Positions 25,065 to 35,172 are shown, numbered from the stretch's first letter. The stretch is 64,000 nucleotides of DNA from CCMP332 sp040218795 (GCA_040218795.1 JAVJQT010000008.1:62001-126000), one strand, 5' to 3'. Notes: generated from the letters alone by a model not told the origin. A program made the numbers and translations.

Positions 25065-26822
25065 CTATTGAGTGCTTTTCTGAATCTTCAAATGCAGCTC
25101 ATTCAATTGCTCATCGCTAATGGTACTTGGTGTATTAATCATCACGTCCCTACCGGCATTATTCTTTGGAAATGCGATAAAGTCCCTTATTGAATCCGAA
25201 CCGCCGAGCATGGCACAAATTCTGTCGAATCCAAAAGCAATACCTCCATGTGGTGGCGCACCGTATTCAAAAGCATCCATTAAGAAACCGAATTGAGACC
25301 TGGCCTCTTCTTCGCTAAAACCCAGAATTTCAAACATCTTTTCTTGCAAGGTTCTGTCGTGTATTCTGATTGAACCTCCACCCAATTCTACACCATTTAT
25401 AACCATGTCATAGGCATTGGCTCTTACTTTTCCGGCCCCTTTCTCCAGTAAGGATACATCTTCTTTTTTGGGAGATGTAAATGGGTGATGCATGGCATAA
25501 AAGCGTTGTGTGTCTTCATCCCATTCCAATAATGGAAAGTCTATGACCCACAATGGAACAAAGGTATCTTTATCTCTTAAGCCCAATTGATTTCCCATTT
25601 CCAATCTTAGTTCTGACATGGCAAATCTTATGGCTTTTTCTTTTCCGGACAGCACAAGGATTAAATCTCCGGCTTTGGACCCGAGCTTTTCTGCCCATTT
25701 TTTCAATTCATTTTGATCGAAAAATTTATCGACACTTGATTTGAAGCTGCCGTCTTCATTGCATTTGACATAAATTAATCCTCCTGCTCCGATTTGCGGC
25801 CTTTTTACCCATTCAGTTAATGCATCCAATTGCTTGCGGCTATAATCTGCGGCTCCATTTACATTAATAGCCAATACAACTTCTGCATCGTCAAAAACCT
25901 TAAATCTTTTTCCTTTTGCAACTTCGCTAAGCTTATTAATCTCCATTCCGAAACGCAGATCCGGTTTATCATTACCGTACTTTTCCATCGCTTCTGCATA
26001 GGTCATGCGCTTAAATTCAGGGAGATCTATATTCTTAATGTCTTTAAAAATGGCTCTCATCAAACCTTCGAATGTGTTTAATACATCTTCCTGCTCTACG
26101 AAAGACATTTCGCAGTCAATCTGAGTAAACTCCGGTTGACGATCGGCTCTTAAATCTTCATCCCTGAAACACTTTACGATTTGGTAATACTTATCATAGC
26201 CACTTACCATCAGCAATTGCTTAAAGGTTTGCGGCGATTGCGGCAAGGCATAAAACTCACCTTCGTGAACTCTGGAAGGCACTACGAAGTCTCTTGCGCC
26301 CTCAGGTGTAGACTTAATCAAAACGGGAGTTTCAATTTCCATAAAATCCTGAGAATCCATGTAATTTCTTGTGGAGCGCATAACCTTATGGCGGAGTCTC
26401 AGACTCTCTTGCAAAGGTGCTCTTCGCAAATCGAGATAGCGGTATTTCATTCTCAACTCTTCTCCCCCATCGCTTTCCTTTTCAATGGTAAAAGGCGGTA
26501 CTTTTGACGCATTTAAAATACTCAAAGACTCAACCTTTAGCTCTATATCTCCGGTTTTCAAATCGGGGTTTTTAGAATACCGCTCTATAACTTCTCCGCT
26601 CGCCAGAATTACATATTCCCGTCCTAATTTTCTTGCCGTTTCAATGGCTGCCTTTGGCGTTTTCCCCTCTTCTAAAATTAATTGTGTAATGCCATAGCGA
26701 TCTCTAAGATCTATCCATATCATTCCACCTTTATCACGTGTTTTTTGAACCCAACCCGATAAAATTACCTTTTTGCCCTCATCACTTTTTCTTAACTCGC
26801 CACAATTATTTGTTCTATACAT
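25065..26822 (-). CDS. aspS: Aspartate--tRNA ligase
   Basis: A class IIb synthetase of 585 residues that charges tRNA-Asp. It has an N-terminal OB-fold anticodon domain (about 1-110), class II motif 2 (FRDEDLRADRQPEFTQIDCEMSF region), an inserted GAD-type domain (about 290-410) and motif 3 near the end (GIAFGFDRICAMLGG). QSPQTFKQLLM is the usual Asp/ATP-binding segment. The ATG at 26822 (MYRTNNCGELR) is preferred over an in-frame TTG at 26843 because bacterial AspRS proteins start there. The 116-base gap to the divergent NADH dehydrogenase gene should hold both promoters. Confidence 0.97.
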   Translation of the reverse strand: MYRTNNCGELRKSDEGKKVILSGWVQKTRDKGGMIWIDLRDRYGITQLILEEGKTPKAAIETARKLGREYVILASGEVIERYSKNPDLKTGDIELKVESLSILNASKVPPFTIEKESDGGEELRMKYRYLDLRRAPLQESLRLRHKVMRSTRNYMDSQDFMEIETPVLIKSTPEGARDFVVPSRVHEGEFYALPQSPQTFKQLLMVSGYDKYYQIVKCFRDEDLRADRQPEFTQIDCEMSFVEQEDVLNTFEGLMRAIFKDIKNIDLPEFKRMTYAEAMEKYGNDKPDLRFGMEINKLSEVAKGKRFKVFDDAEVVLAINVNGAADYSRKQLDALTEWVKRPQIGAGGLIYVKCNEDGSFKSSVDKFFDQNELKKWAEKLGSKAGDLILVLSGKEKAIRFAMSELRLEMGNQLGLRDKDTFVPLWVIDFPLLEWDEDTQRFYAMHHPFTSPKKEDVSLLEKGAGKVRANAYDMVINGVELGGGSIRIHDRTLQEKMFEILGFSEEEARSQFGFLMDAFEYGAPPHGGIAFGFDRICAMLGGSDSIRDFIAFPKNNAGRDVMINTPSTISDEQLNELHLKIQKSTQ

Positions 26823-26938
26823 AATCTCAAAAATTCCGCGCAAAATTAGAGCATAATCTGAAGAATCCCTTCATAATTAAAATCAATTCACTATTTGTTT
26901 TAAGATTAATTAGATTTACCAATAAGCTAATAATCGTC

Positions 26939-28267
26939 TTGAAAAAAGAATTATCATTTAATATCCCGGCTAGTAATCTCCCCAGACTCGTAATAATCGG
27001 CGGGGGCTTTGCGGGCATAGAACTCGTAAAACATTTAAAAAAAAGTGACTTTCAAATTGTGCTGCTCGACAGACATAATTATCACACATTTCAACCTTTA
27101 CTTTATCAGGTGGCAACAGCCGGTCTGGAACCCGATTCTATAGCGGGGCCTTTAAGAAAACTATTTAAAAGACAAAAAAATGTCTTTTTTAGAATGGCAA
27201 GCGTTGATCAGGTCGACCATGACAGAAAAGAAATTCACACTTCAATCGGAGAACTCCGTTATGATTATATAGTTTTCGCCCATGGCACTGTTACCAATTA
27301 TTTTGGGAACGATAAATTGAAGGAAAACTCTTTTCCATTAAAGCAAATCCCACAAGCACTGGACTTGCGCAGCAATATTTTACAAAATTTGGAAAAAGCG
27401 GTTTTGGTCAATGATCTCAACCAGAGACAGGCATTGATGAATTTTGTAATCGTCGGAGGAGGGCCTACGGGCGTTGAGGTAGCCGGCGCATTGGGCGAAT
27501 TAAAGTTGCACGTACTTCCGAGAGATTTTCCGGAGCTCGATTTGAGAAGTATGCAGATTCATCTTGTAGAAGGCACCGACAGATTACTGGGTGGCATGTC
27601 TGAACAGGCCGGTGAAAAAGCAAAGAAATATTTAGGCAAATTCGAAGTGCAGGTTTGGCTCAAGAAAATGGTAAAGGAATACGATGGAATTGAAGTTAAA
27701 TTTGACAGCGGTGAGCAGATTTTAACCAAAAATCTGATCTGGGCAGCCGGTGTTACCGGAAATGTACTTGCAGGAATACCTGAAAGCAGTTTGGGTAAAG
27801 GGAACAGACTCATTGTGGATGATTATTCAAATGTCAAAGGATTGAAAAATGCCTATGCCATTGGAGATATTGCAATCATGCAAACCAAAGATTTTCCGGA
27901 GGGCCATCCGCAGCAGGCACCGGTAGCGATTCAGCAAGCAAAAAATCTCGCCACTAACCTTTCTAAAATTCAGCGTGGAAAAACGCCCAAACGTTTTAAA
28001 TACAATGACCGCGGTTCAATGGCAACTGTTGGCAGGAACAGGGCGGTTGTAGATCTTAAATTTTGGAAATTTCAAGGCGCATTTGCATGGCTGGTTTGGA
28101 TGTTTGTTCATCTCATGTCCATATACTCGGTCAGAAATAGATTTGTGACTTTGATGAACTGGATGTGGAATTATTTTACCTATGACAGAGGTGCCAGATT
28201 GATCATCAGACCATTTGTCCCGAATAAAAACAAGGATGAAAAAAGTGCAGAGTTGGAAAAATTGTAA
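26939..28267 (+). CDS. ndh: Type II NADH dehydrogenase (NDH-2)
   Basis: A 442-residue FAD enzyme that passes electrons from NADH to quinone without pumping protons, peripheral on the inner face of the membrane. The first Rossmann motif is GGGFAG (21-26), followed by DRHNYHTFQPLLYQVATAGL, which is typical of NDH-2; the second is VGGGPTGVEVAGALGE (about 165-180) for NADH. AIGDIA is the FAD-binding strand. The C-terminal 60 residues are aromatic and hydrophobic (FAWLVWMFVHLMSIYSVRNR) and should attach the protein to the membrane. It starts at TTG 26939: no in-frame ATG occurs before the first conserved motif. Confidence 0.9.
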   Translation: MKKELSFNIPASNLPRLVIIGGGFAGIELVKHLKKSDFQIVLLDRHNYHTFQPLLYQVATAGLEPDSIAGPLRKLFKRQKNVFFRMASVDQVDHDRKEIHTSIGELRYDYIVFAHGTVTNYFGNDKLKENSFPLKQIPQALDLRSNILQNLEKAVLVNDLNQRQALMNFVIVGGGPTGVEVAGALGELKLHVLPRDFPELDLRSMQIHLVEGTDRLLGGMSEQAGEKAKKYLGKFEVQVWLKKMVKEYDGIEVKFDSGEQILTKNLIWAAGVTGNVLAGIPESSLGKGNRLIVDDYSNVKGLKNAYAIGDIAIMQTKDFPEGHPQQAPVAIQQAKNLATNLSKIQRGKTPKRFKYNDRGSMATVGRNRAVVDLKFWKFQGAFAWLVWMFVHLMSIYSVRNRFVTLMNWMWNYFTYDRGARLIIRPFVPNKNKDEKSAELEKL

Positions 28268-28324
28268 AAGTATTTTTCAAGTACATTTTCTTAATTGATA
28301 GAAAATTGGCTATTTAGATTTCCC

Positions 28325-29836
28325 ATGTTATTGAGAACAGCAATGAAAGCCTGGATTTACTTCCTCACCTTATCCCTTTTGGTGATAATTACTTCCTGTT
28401 CTACAAAAACCAATCACGAAAAACATATCCCCAGCAATGCCTCGATGGTCGCTGTTTTAGATGTGCGCAAAATGACCATCAAAGCATTCGATATGAGCCT
28501 TCTTTTGGAAGAAAACATGTTGGAACAAAAGCAGCAGGACAAAAACAAAAAGAAGACCGTGCCCATAGAAGAATCGGGAATCGATTTTCTTGACAAATCT
28601 TATATCATTGGCCATGTAGCCGATAATGAAGCAGATAATTACATCGGTTTTATCATGCCGCTCAATGACCCTTATAAGTTTCGGGATTTTGCTATTTCCT
28701 ATGCCATAAAGAAACCGGGTGAAGGTGCCTCAAATGTCTCCTATGTTATTGTAGGTGATGGCGCAATATTGGGATGGAACAACGAATCAGCTATTTACCT
28801 AATCAATCAATCAATAAAAAATGAAGCTGCAATTACGTCGGAACTGTTTCGTCTCTTCACACTTCCAGAAACGAACCAAATGACTTTGCAAAATGAAAGC
28901 TTTAGAAAAGCACAGGAAGAAAGCGCTGATATTTCCGTTTGGATGGATCTCAATCGTTTGAATAAATATAGAAATCCATTAGGCATGATCATTCCCGGGC
29001 AAAAAGTATCCAAAGGAATTTATAATGCCTGGATTGATTTCGATAAAGGGGCCATGAATGTGCGCACCAGATATTACATCAATGAAAAAGAGAGCAAGGA
29101 AAAAAGAGATGGCGCGCTGGTCTTAAAAGAAACGATTGATAAGGACCTTCTCAAAGGCATTGAAGAAAAAAAGATTTTAGGTTCTTTTAATCTTGGCTTG
29201 AATATCCCGCTTATCCGAAATCAAATGAAAGAAGATGGTATGCTCGACAGCTCCCAAACCTATCTGGATTTGATGAATACCAATACCCAAGAAATACTCG
29301 ATATGCTCAGTGGGGATATGGCTTCGGTACTTTTAGAAAATGAAGGGGAAACAAATTTTTTCATTGCTCTGGGCATCAAAGACAATGAAACCTGTACCAA
29401 AATTATCACTTCGTTGGAAGAAATTGGTTTCATAAGAAAGGTTAATGGCTTTTATACACTTTTCAACCAATATATAATTCATCAGGGCAAAGGAAGACTG
29501 GTTTTTACCACGGATACTAAACTCGCAGAAAATCTCAATAATTCGGATAATAGCGTGCCCAACAATGAGTTTATATCAAAGCTGGACGATAACCCACTTG
29601 TATTTTATCTGGATCTTAAAAACATGCCGAAAAAGAGTTACGATAAGCTCAAAACCTATTGGAAAAACTGGCCAATCGATTCGGATGAAATAGAGGAAAT
29701 GTATTTTGCACAATCTTCTATTAAAAATGGCACCTCCGATGGAGAGGCTTATGTGCTCTTTAAAAATAAAGACAAAAATAGCCTGACTATTTTAGTTAAG
29801 TCACTAAAAAAACTGTCGAACAATATTGAATCCTGA
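28325..29836 (+). CDS. DUF4836-family lipoprotein
   Basis: A 503-residue lipoprotein with a lipobox at LLVIITSC, about 29 residues after the ATG at 28325. A second ATG at 28343 (MKAWIYF) would give a shorter signal and is also possible; a TTG at 28295 is less likely. The mature N-terminus HIPSNASMVAVLDVRKM is the usual opening of DUF4836 proteins, a Bacteroidota family of unknown function. It overlaps the start of the ABC ATPase gene by one base (TGATG), which makes it the first gene of a run of seven co-directional genes to 35776. Confidence 0.75.
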   Translation: MLLRTAMKAWIYFLTLSLLVIITSCSTKTNHEKHIPSNASMVAVLDVRKMTIKAFDMSLLLEENMLEQKQQDKNKKKTVPIEESGIDFLDKSYIIGHVADNEADNYIGFIMPLNDPYKFRDFAISYAIKKPGEGASNVSYVIVGDGAILGWNNESAIYLINQSIKNEAAITSELFRLFTLPETNQMTLQNESFRKAQEESADISVWMDLNRLNKYRNPLGMIIPGQKVSKGIYNAWIDFDKGAMNVRTRYYINEKESKEKRDGALVLKETIDKDLLKGIEEKKILGSFNLGLNIPLIRNQMKEDGMLDSSQTYLDLMNTNTQEILDMLSGDMASVLLENEGETNFFIALGIKDNETCTKIITSLEEIGFIRKVNGFYTLFNQYIIHQGKGRLVFTTDTKLAENLNNSDNSVPNNEFISKLDDNPLVFYLDLKNMPKKSYDKLKTYWKNWPIDSDEIEEMYFAQSSIKNGTSDGEAYVLFKNKDKNSLTILVKSLKKLSNNIES

Positions 29837-30453
29837 TGGGATTCCGGATCTCAGAATTAAAACCTCAATTTTTTAAAGAAAATCCAAACTCCCAGATTTG
29901 GAATAGCCATTTTCATCTTGACGACCAGCAAAAGTATTTGATCTGTGCGCCTTCGGGCAAGGGGAAAAGTTCTTTTTTTAATATGCTTGCAGCAATCAAT
30001 ATGGATTACAGTGGCCGTATTGAATACGAAGGAATACTTTTAAAAGATGTCAGTACAGACCAACTTTCAAAATTTCGTTTTTTGGAATGGTCCCTTGTCT
30101 TTCAAAACCTAGCTGTGTTCAACAATCTTAGCTTAGCGGAAAATCTCAATATCAGAGGCCATTCAGAAGATTGTATGGAATTGCTCGATCAACTCGGTCT
30201 GAAAGACAAATTGGATCAAAACGTTGGACATTTATCCTATGGGGAAAGACAAAGACTTGCCATTATCAAATCTCTAAACAGGCCTTATAATTTTCTTATA
30301 ATGGATGAACCCTTTAGCCATTTGGATACTGAATTGAAAAGAAAGGCTTTGCAGTTAATAGAAAAGGATGTGGAAATGAAAAATGCCTCCCTGATCATTT
30401 TTGATCTGGAAAATGACCCGCATTACGATGGCTTTCAAAAACTTATGCTTTGA
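29836..30453 (+). CDS. ABC transporter ATP-binding protein (LolD/FtsE/MacB type)
   Basis: A compact 205-residue ATPase. Walker A is APSGKGKSS (about 46-54), the Q-loop is LVFQNLAVF, the signature is LSYGERQRLA and Walker B is FLIMDEPFSHLD. The signature and the neighbouring FtsX-type permease place it in the LolD/FtsE/MacB branch, which powers envelope processes rather than classic transport. The ATG overlaps the upstream stop as TGATG, and its own stop overlaps the permease start as TTGA, so the three proteins are probably made together. The substrate is unknown. Confidence 0.85.
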   Translation: MGFRISELKPQFFKENPNSQIWNSHFHLDDQQKYLICAPSGKGKSSFFNMLAAINMDYSGRIEYEGILLKDVSTDQLSKFRFLEWSLVFQNLAVFNNLSLAENLNIRGHSEDCMELLDQLGLKDKLDQNVGHLSYGERQRLAIIKSLNRPYNFLIMDEPFSHLDTELKRKALQLIEKDVEMKNASLIIFDLENDPHYDGFQKLML

Positions 30454-31628
30454 ATATTAAAGCCATCATATTGCCCAAAATAAGCTTCCAATCCAAGCTG
30501 ATTTTCAGTACGTTGACCCTTTTGTTTTCCACGATTATTACCTTTGTCATTTTTGCCTTTCTTACAGAGTTCTACACACAGAAATTATTAGAAAAAGAAA
30601 ACCATTTATATTTCAGCCTGAGTAAATCCATTGGTATTGGCAATACAATTTTAGGCAGAACTTCTTCTTTTAATGAGGAAGAAATCAAAGGGTTAAAGGA
30701 GCAAGCCTTTTGTTCAGAACTGCGTTTTATCAAAAAAGCCAAATTCAAGTGTATTGCCGGATTTTTTGAACAGAAGCAATTCAGTTCCGAAATAATCCTT
30801 GAGTCTATTCCCAATTCAATGATGGACGGCCCGGTTTATAGATTTTATTGGGAAGAGGGACAAGATGAAGTGCCAATCATTATTTCGGCTGAGTTTTTAC
30901 AGCTCTATAATTTTGTATATGCTCCAATAGCAGGGCTCCCTCCGGTCTCGATTGAAAACTTATCGATGATCCCGATTGAAATTAGTTTAATTGCCAATGG
31001 CAAAAGAAAATCGATGAAGGCTGAAATAATCGGTTTGACTGATAGGTTTTCAGGGCTTTATGTGCCCGAATCCTTCCTAAATTGGGCCAATACCTATTTC
31101 ACAGGTTCTGCCAGCAGCAGAAGGGATAAAGCGGTTCTCAAAGTTAATCCGGCATATATATCCGAATTTGAAGACTATGTAATATCCGAAGCCTTGATCG
31201 TAAATGAGGAAAATCTCAGAATGGGGAAAACCGCTTCTTTAATTTACCCGCTTAGTGCAGGATTGCTTTTGATTGCTTGCGTTTTTATTATCCTCTCGGT
31301 ATCAAATTTTTGGCTACACTGGAAGTGGTTGCTCGAACGACAAAAAGAAAATATTCAAATCCTCTACTTTAACGGTTTTCATCCAAAATATATAGCAAAG
31401 CAAACTTTTAAATACCTTATCCCAATTCCCGGTTTGGCATTTGTACTAAGTATTTTATTTGGAATATTGATTTGGAAAATACTTCAGCCCTATACGCTAA
31501 GTGTCTTGAATTTGGATTATGCTGCCCTGCCGGTTTTTGCAATCGCATTGGTATCCTCTGTTTACACCCTGATTTTTCTGAGCATATATTTTGCACTTTG
31601 GCGTTTTTGCAGAGCTATCTATATCTAA
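30450..31628 (+). CDS. FtsX-like ABC permease
   Basis: This 392-residue membrane protein starts at TTG 30450, overlapping the ATPase stop codon in TTGA. One membrane helix lies near the N-terminus (about 15-40), followed by an extracytoplasmic domain (45-260) and three helices at the C-terminus (about 265-290, 325-350, 360-385). That is the 1+3 layout of FtsX/LolE/MacB permeases. The short periplasmic domain gives no substrate clue. With the ATPase and the DUF4836 lipoprotein it may form an envelope complex serving the glycosyltransferases downstream; this link is inferred from gene order only. Confidence 0.8.
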   Translation: MNIKAIILPKISFQSKLIFSTLTLLFSTIITFVIFAFLTEFYTQKLLEKENHLYFSLSKSIGIGNTILGRTSSFNEEEIKGLKEQAFCSELRFIKKAKFKCIAGFFEQKQFSSEIILESIPNSMMDGPVYRFYWEEGQDEVPIIISAEFLQLYNFVYAPIAGLPPVSIENLSMIPIEISLIANGKRKSMKAEIIGLTDRFSGLYVPESFLNWANTYFTGSASSRRDKAVLKVNPAYISEFEDYVISEALIVNEENLRMGKTASLIYPLSAGLLLIACVFIILSVSNFWLHWKWLLERQKENIQILYFNGFHPKYIAKQTFKYLIPIPGLAFVLSILFGILIWKILQPYTLSVLNLDYAALPVFAIALVSSVYTLIFLSIYFALWRFCRAIYI

Positions 31629-31683
31629 ATTTGTAATTAGAATGACAGCAGGCCGGTAGATTAAATAAGATATTCACAATTAA

Positions 31684-32364
31684 ATGATCGTTGATGTTAT
31701 TATTCCCGCCTATAATGAGCAGGATTCAGTGGGGCTTGTAATTGGAGATATTCCAAAAGACTTGGTAAGAGAAATTATTGTAGTGAATAATGCTTCGAAT
31801 GATAAAACTCCTCACCGCGCTGAAAATGCTGGAGCTACTGTTCTTTTTGAACCCGAAAAAGGCTACGGTGCGGCATGTTTGAAAGGAATCGATTATATAC
31901 AAGCAAAAGGGTCAATTCCCGATGTCATTGTGTTTCTGGACGCCGATTATTCGGATCACCCTGAGGAAATGCCCTTACTTCTGAATGAAATAAAAAATGG
32001 TGCCGACCTTGTTATTGGAAGTCGTGCCCTGGGGAAAAAAGAAAAAGGAAGCATGACAGTGCAGCAGATTTTTGGTAATTGGCTGGCCACCTTGCTAATG
32101 AAATACATATACGGAATAAAATTTACCGATCTTGGTCCTTTTCGAGCAATAAAATGGGAGGCCCTGCAAAAAATTGATATGAAAGACAGAAATTGGGGCT
32201 GGACTGTTGAAATGCAAGTAAAAGCAGGAAAACAAAATTTGAATTGTAGCGAAATCCCGGTTACTTACAGAAGACGCATTGGCGTTTCAAAAGTCTCCGG
32301 TACTTTGAAAGGCACTTTGATGGCCGGCTATAAAATTCTTTACACCATTTTTAAATACAGATAA
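31684..32364 (+). CDS. GT2 glycosyltransferase, dolichyl-phosphate mannosyltransferase-like
   Basis: A 226-residue soluble GT-A enzyme. IIPAYNEQDSVG opens the nucleotide-sugar-binding domain, and FLDADYSD (Asp86-Ala-Asp88) is the metal-binding DxD. FTDLGPFRAIKWEAL and WGWTVEMQVKA are the acceptor-side motifs typical of polyprenyl-phosphate hexose synthases. It has no C-terminal membrane helices. The likely product is a lipid-linked hexose that a GT-C enzyme could use, and a GT-C gene lies two genes downstream. The next gene starts 2 bases after its stop codon. Confidence 0.85.
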   Translation: MIVDVIIPAYNEQDSVGLVIGDIPKDLVREIIVVNNASNDKTPHRAENAGATVLFEPEKGYGAACLKGIDYIQAKGSIPDVIVFLDADYSDHPEEMPLLLNEIKNGADLVIGSRALGKKEKGSMTVQQIFGNWLATLLMKYIYGIKFTDLGPFRAIKWEALQKIDMKDRNWGWTVEMQVKAGKQNLNCSEIPVTYRRRIGVSKVSGTLKGTLMAGYKILYTIFKYR

Positions 32365-32366
32365 GA

Positions 32367-33845
32367 TTGCATTTAAGTATCATCATTATTTATACGCTTT
32401 GCCTCACTGTAATATTTGTTTACAGTTTGGTGCAATTGCAATTGATCTTTAAATACAGAAAATCGAGGAAGACCAAAATCATGGCTTCCCCCTGGATGAA
32501 TCTGGAAGGAGAACTGCCATTTGTCACGGTTCAGCTTCCCGTATTTAATGAAAAATACGTTGCACGTCGCTTGCTGGATTGTATCTCAAAACTTGAATAC
32601 CCTAAAGACAAATGGGAAATTCAGGTGCTTGATGATTCCACCGATGAAACCCGAACGATACTATTTCAAAAAGTGCTTTCGCTGGAAAAAGAAGGGTTTA
32701 ACATTACCTACCATCACCGTACTGACAGAAAAGGGTATAAAGCCGGAGCACTAAAAGAAGGGTTAAAATTTGCCAAGGGGGAATTCATTGCCCTTTTCGA
32801 TGCCGATTTTTTGCCTCATCCCTCTTTTTTCAAAACCACATTGCCCTATTTTCAGGAGGGGAATATTGGCATGGTGCAAACCAAATGGGGCCATCTCAAT
32901 AAAGAGTATTCTTTGCTGACCCGCCTACAGGCATTTGGATTGAATGCTCATTTTACGGTAGAACAAAGGGGCAGAAATGAAGCTGATTATTTTATCAACT
33001 TCAATGGAACGGCAGGCATCTGGCGCAAAAACTGCATTATCGATGCGGGTGACTGGAAATCGGATACACTGACCGAAGACCTCGACTTGAGTTATCGGGC
33101 ACAACTCAAAGGATGGAAATTTAAATATCTTGAAGATGTGGAATCGCCGGCGGAGCTACCTGTTGAGATCACCTCTTTTAAATCACAGCAATTTCGCTGG
33201 ACTAAAGGTGCCGCTGAAACCGCAAAAAAGCTATTGCCAAAAGTATGGTCAGCCGACATCGGTAAATTGCATAAGACCCATTCGATTTTTCATTTGCTGA
33301 ACAGCACAATATTTATCTGTGTATTGGTTTCAGCTATTTTAAGTGTGCCCATGCTTTGGATCAAACATCAGGACCCTGCCTATAAATATTATTTCCATTT
33401 TGCCTCTTTCTTTTTGGTCAGTTTAGTAATTCTTGCATTTTTATATTGGGAAACCATGGCGCATGAATACAAAAGCAGAAAATCAAAATTCAAGATGTTT
33501 TTTAAAAATTTCCCGCTGTTTCTCTCAGTTATGATGGGTTTGTCGCTTCACAATTCGATCGCTGCGATTGAAGGTTTTCTGGGAATAAAAACACCATTTG
33601 TCAGAACGCCAAAATTTGACATTGTAGGACTAAAAGCCAAAGGAAGAGAAAATGTATATGTCAGCTCCCGCTTTTCCTTTCTAAATATTATTGAGATCAT
33701 ATTGGCCGCCTATTTTGTTTTTGGTATTTATTTGGGCATCGCTTTAGAAGACTACGCTTTGATCTTTTATCACTTTATGTTGGTTTTAGGTTTTGGACTG
33801 ATCGTCTTTTATACTATCAGACACTCCAATGTCTTTGGGAAATAA
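32367..33845 (+). CDS. Cellulose-synthase-like processive GT2 membrane glycosyltransferase
   Basis: This 492-residue protein begins at TTG 32367 (no ATG occurs before the first membrane helix). A helix at residues 1-28 is followed by a GT-A domain with QVLDDSTDET (first D), LFDADFLP (DxD), TLTEDLDLSYR (catalytic TED) and QQFRW (QxxRW). Four or five helices follow from about 310 to the end. This D, DxD, TED, QxxRW set marks processive GT2 enzymes related to cellulose synthase and CslA mannan synthases, which build and export a beta-linked polymer or long glycolipid head group. No cellulose-type PilZ domain or BcsB partner is present. Its last 17 bases overlap the next gene. Confidence 0.85.
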   Translation: MHLSIIIIYTLCLTVIFVYSLVQLQLIFKYRKSRKTKIMASPWMNLEGELPFVTVQLPVFNEKYVARRLLDCISKLEYPKDKWEIQVLDDSTDETRTILFQKVLSLEKEGFNITYHHRTDRKGYKAGALKEGLKFAKGEFIALFDADFLPHPSFFKTTLPYFQEGNIGMVQTKWGHLNKEYSLLTRLQAFGLNAHFTVEQRGRNEADYFINFNGTAGIWRKNCIIDAGDWKSDTLTEDLDLSYRAQLKGWKFKYLEDVESPAELPVEITSFKSQQFRWTKGAAETAKKLLPKVWSADIGKLHKTHSIFHLLNSTIFICVLVSAILSVPMLWIKHQDPAYKYYFHFASFFLVSLVILAFLYWETMAHEYKSRKSKFKMFFKNFPLFLSVMMGLSLHNSIAAIEGFLGIKTPFVRTPKFDIVGLKAKGRENVYVSSRFSFLNIIEIILAAYFVFGIYLGIALEDYALIFYHFMLVLGFGLIVFYTIRHSNVFGK

Positions 33846-35172
33846 ACAGCTAAAAATTATTGCGTCGCTGGCATTCGCCATTCCGGTTTACATTTATATA
33901 GGCTATTTCCTGGACAGAACAGAATTTGCAAATCTGTTTTTTGCTTTTAGCCTGCTATTTGTCATTTACAGCTGGCAGCTGTTCAATAGGCAAAGATTAA
34001 AATTGAATTGGCTGATAATTTCTGCCATCGCACTAAGACTCCTTTTCTTATTTTCAGAACCGGCGCTTTCCGATGATGTGTACCGTTACATTTGGGATGG
34101 CAGATTATGGCATGCCGGTATAAATCCATTTACCTATTTGCCTGAGTACATTATCAACAAGGATATTAACATCGATGGAATTGATCAAAATTTGTATGAG
34201 AAACTCAATTCTAAACACTATTACAGCGTTTACCCACCTTTCTCACAAGTAATTTTTTATTTATCCACAATTTTCTCTGTGGACAATTTGTGGATTTCGA
34301 TAATTGTAATCCGGGTATCCATACTATTTGCTGAAGTCATCTCTTTTTTTGCGATTATAAAAATTCTGGAACATTTAAAACTTCCAAAAAAGCATTTGGC
34401 GATTTACGCATTAAATCCATTGGTCATAGTTGAATTGAGCGGCAATCTTCATTTTGAAGCCTGGTTGATTGCCTTTCTCCTACTTTCATTTTTAATGTTG
34501 TTAAAAAATAGAATGCTGCTTTCGGCTTTATTTATGGCCTTGTCTATTACAAGCAAGCTCTGGCCACTTATGTTTCTGCCTTTATTTTTTGGCAAACTAA
34601 AATTTAATGTGCTGTTCCGGTATTACGGCTTGATACTGAGCTTTGTCCTGCTCAGCTTCCTTCCTTTATTTGATCTTGAACTATTACAAAATCTCTTCAA
34701 AAGCATCGATTTGTATTTTCAAAAGTTTGAGTTTAATGCTTCTGTTTTTTATATCCTTCGCTATTTTGGCTATTTATGGAAAGGTTATGATCTCGTTCAG
34801 TTGATTGGCCCTTTGCTAGCTTTTATTACGTTTCTGTTTATCCTGTTTTTAGCAATTAAAAGAAGACATCAAGCCATCGCTGATTTGCCAAAGGAAATGC
34901 TTTTTAGTTTTAGCCTTTTTCTCTTTTTGAGTACCACCATTCATCCCTGGTACCTTTGTTTGCCAATCTTATTGAGTGTATTTACCAATTATCGTTTTGT
35001 GATACTATGGTCATTCCTTTCAATTCTTTCCTATTATGCCTACAGTCAGGTCAATTGGCAGGAAAACTTTTTATTATTGAGTATTGAATATATCCTGGTC
35101 TTTATCTTTCTGATAGTAGAATTAAAATATGAAGGAACCCTCAAAGAAAAATTGGCTAAATTCCTACCTTGA
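33829..35172 (+). CDS. GT-C family membrane glycosyltransferase (mannosyltransferase-like)
   Basis: A 447-residue protein with about ten to twelve membrane helices. The first extracytoplasmic loop carries ALSDDVYRYIWDGRLW followed by HAGINPF, with the Asp-Asp pair expected in GT-C enzymes that take sugar from a polyprenyl phosphate. The YRYxWDGRxxxxGxNPF pattern is typical of polyprenol-dependent mannosyltransferases of Bacteria. It overlaps the CesA-like gene by 17 bases and the following gene by 44 bases, so the three are tightly linked. The donor is plausibly made by the GT2 enzyme at 31684. Confidence 0.8.
   Translation: MSLGNKQLKIIASLAFAIPVYIYIGYFLDRTEFANLFFAFSLLFVIYSWQLFNRQRLKLNWLIISAIALRLLFLFSEPALSDDVYRYIWDGRLWHAGINPFTYLPEYIINKDINIDGIDQNLYEKLNSKHYYSVYPPFSQVIFYLSTIFSVDNLWISIIVIRVSILFAEVISFFAIIKILEHLKLPKKHLAIYALNPLVIVELSGNLHFEAWLIAFLLLSFLMLLKNRMLLSALFMALSITSKLWPLMFLPLFFGKLKFNVLFRYYGLILSFVLLSFLPLFDLELLQNLFKSIDLYFQKFEFNASVFYILRYFGYLWKGYDLVQLIGPLLAFITFLFILFLAIKRRHQAIADLPKEMLFSFSLFLFLSTTIHPWYLCLPILLSVFTNYRFVILWSFLSILSYYAYSQVNWQENFLLLSIEYILVFIFLIVELKYEGTLKEKLAKFLP

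Noticed and set aside
28268..28300. Possible terminator after the NADH dehydrogenase gene (AAGTA...GTAC with T-rich tail)
   Set aside because: The stem is only about four pairs and imperfect, and T-rich runs are common throughout this sequence.
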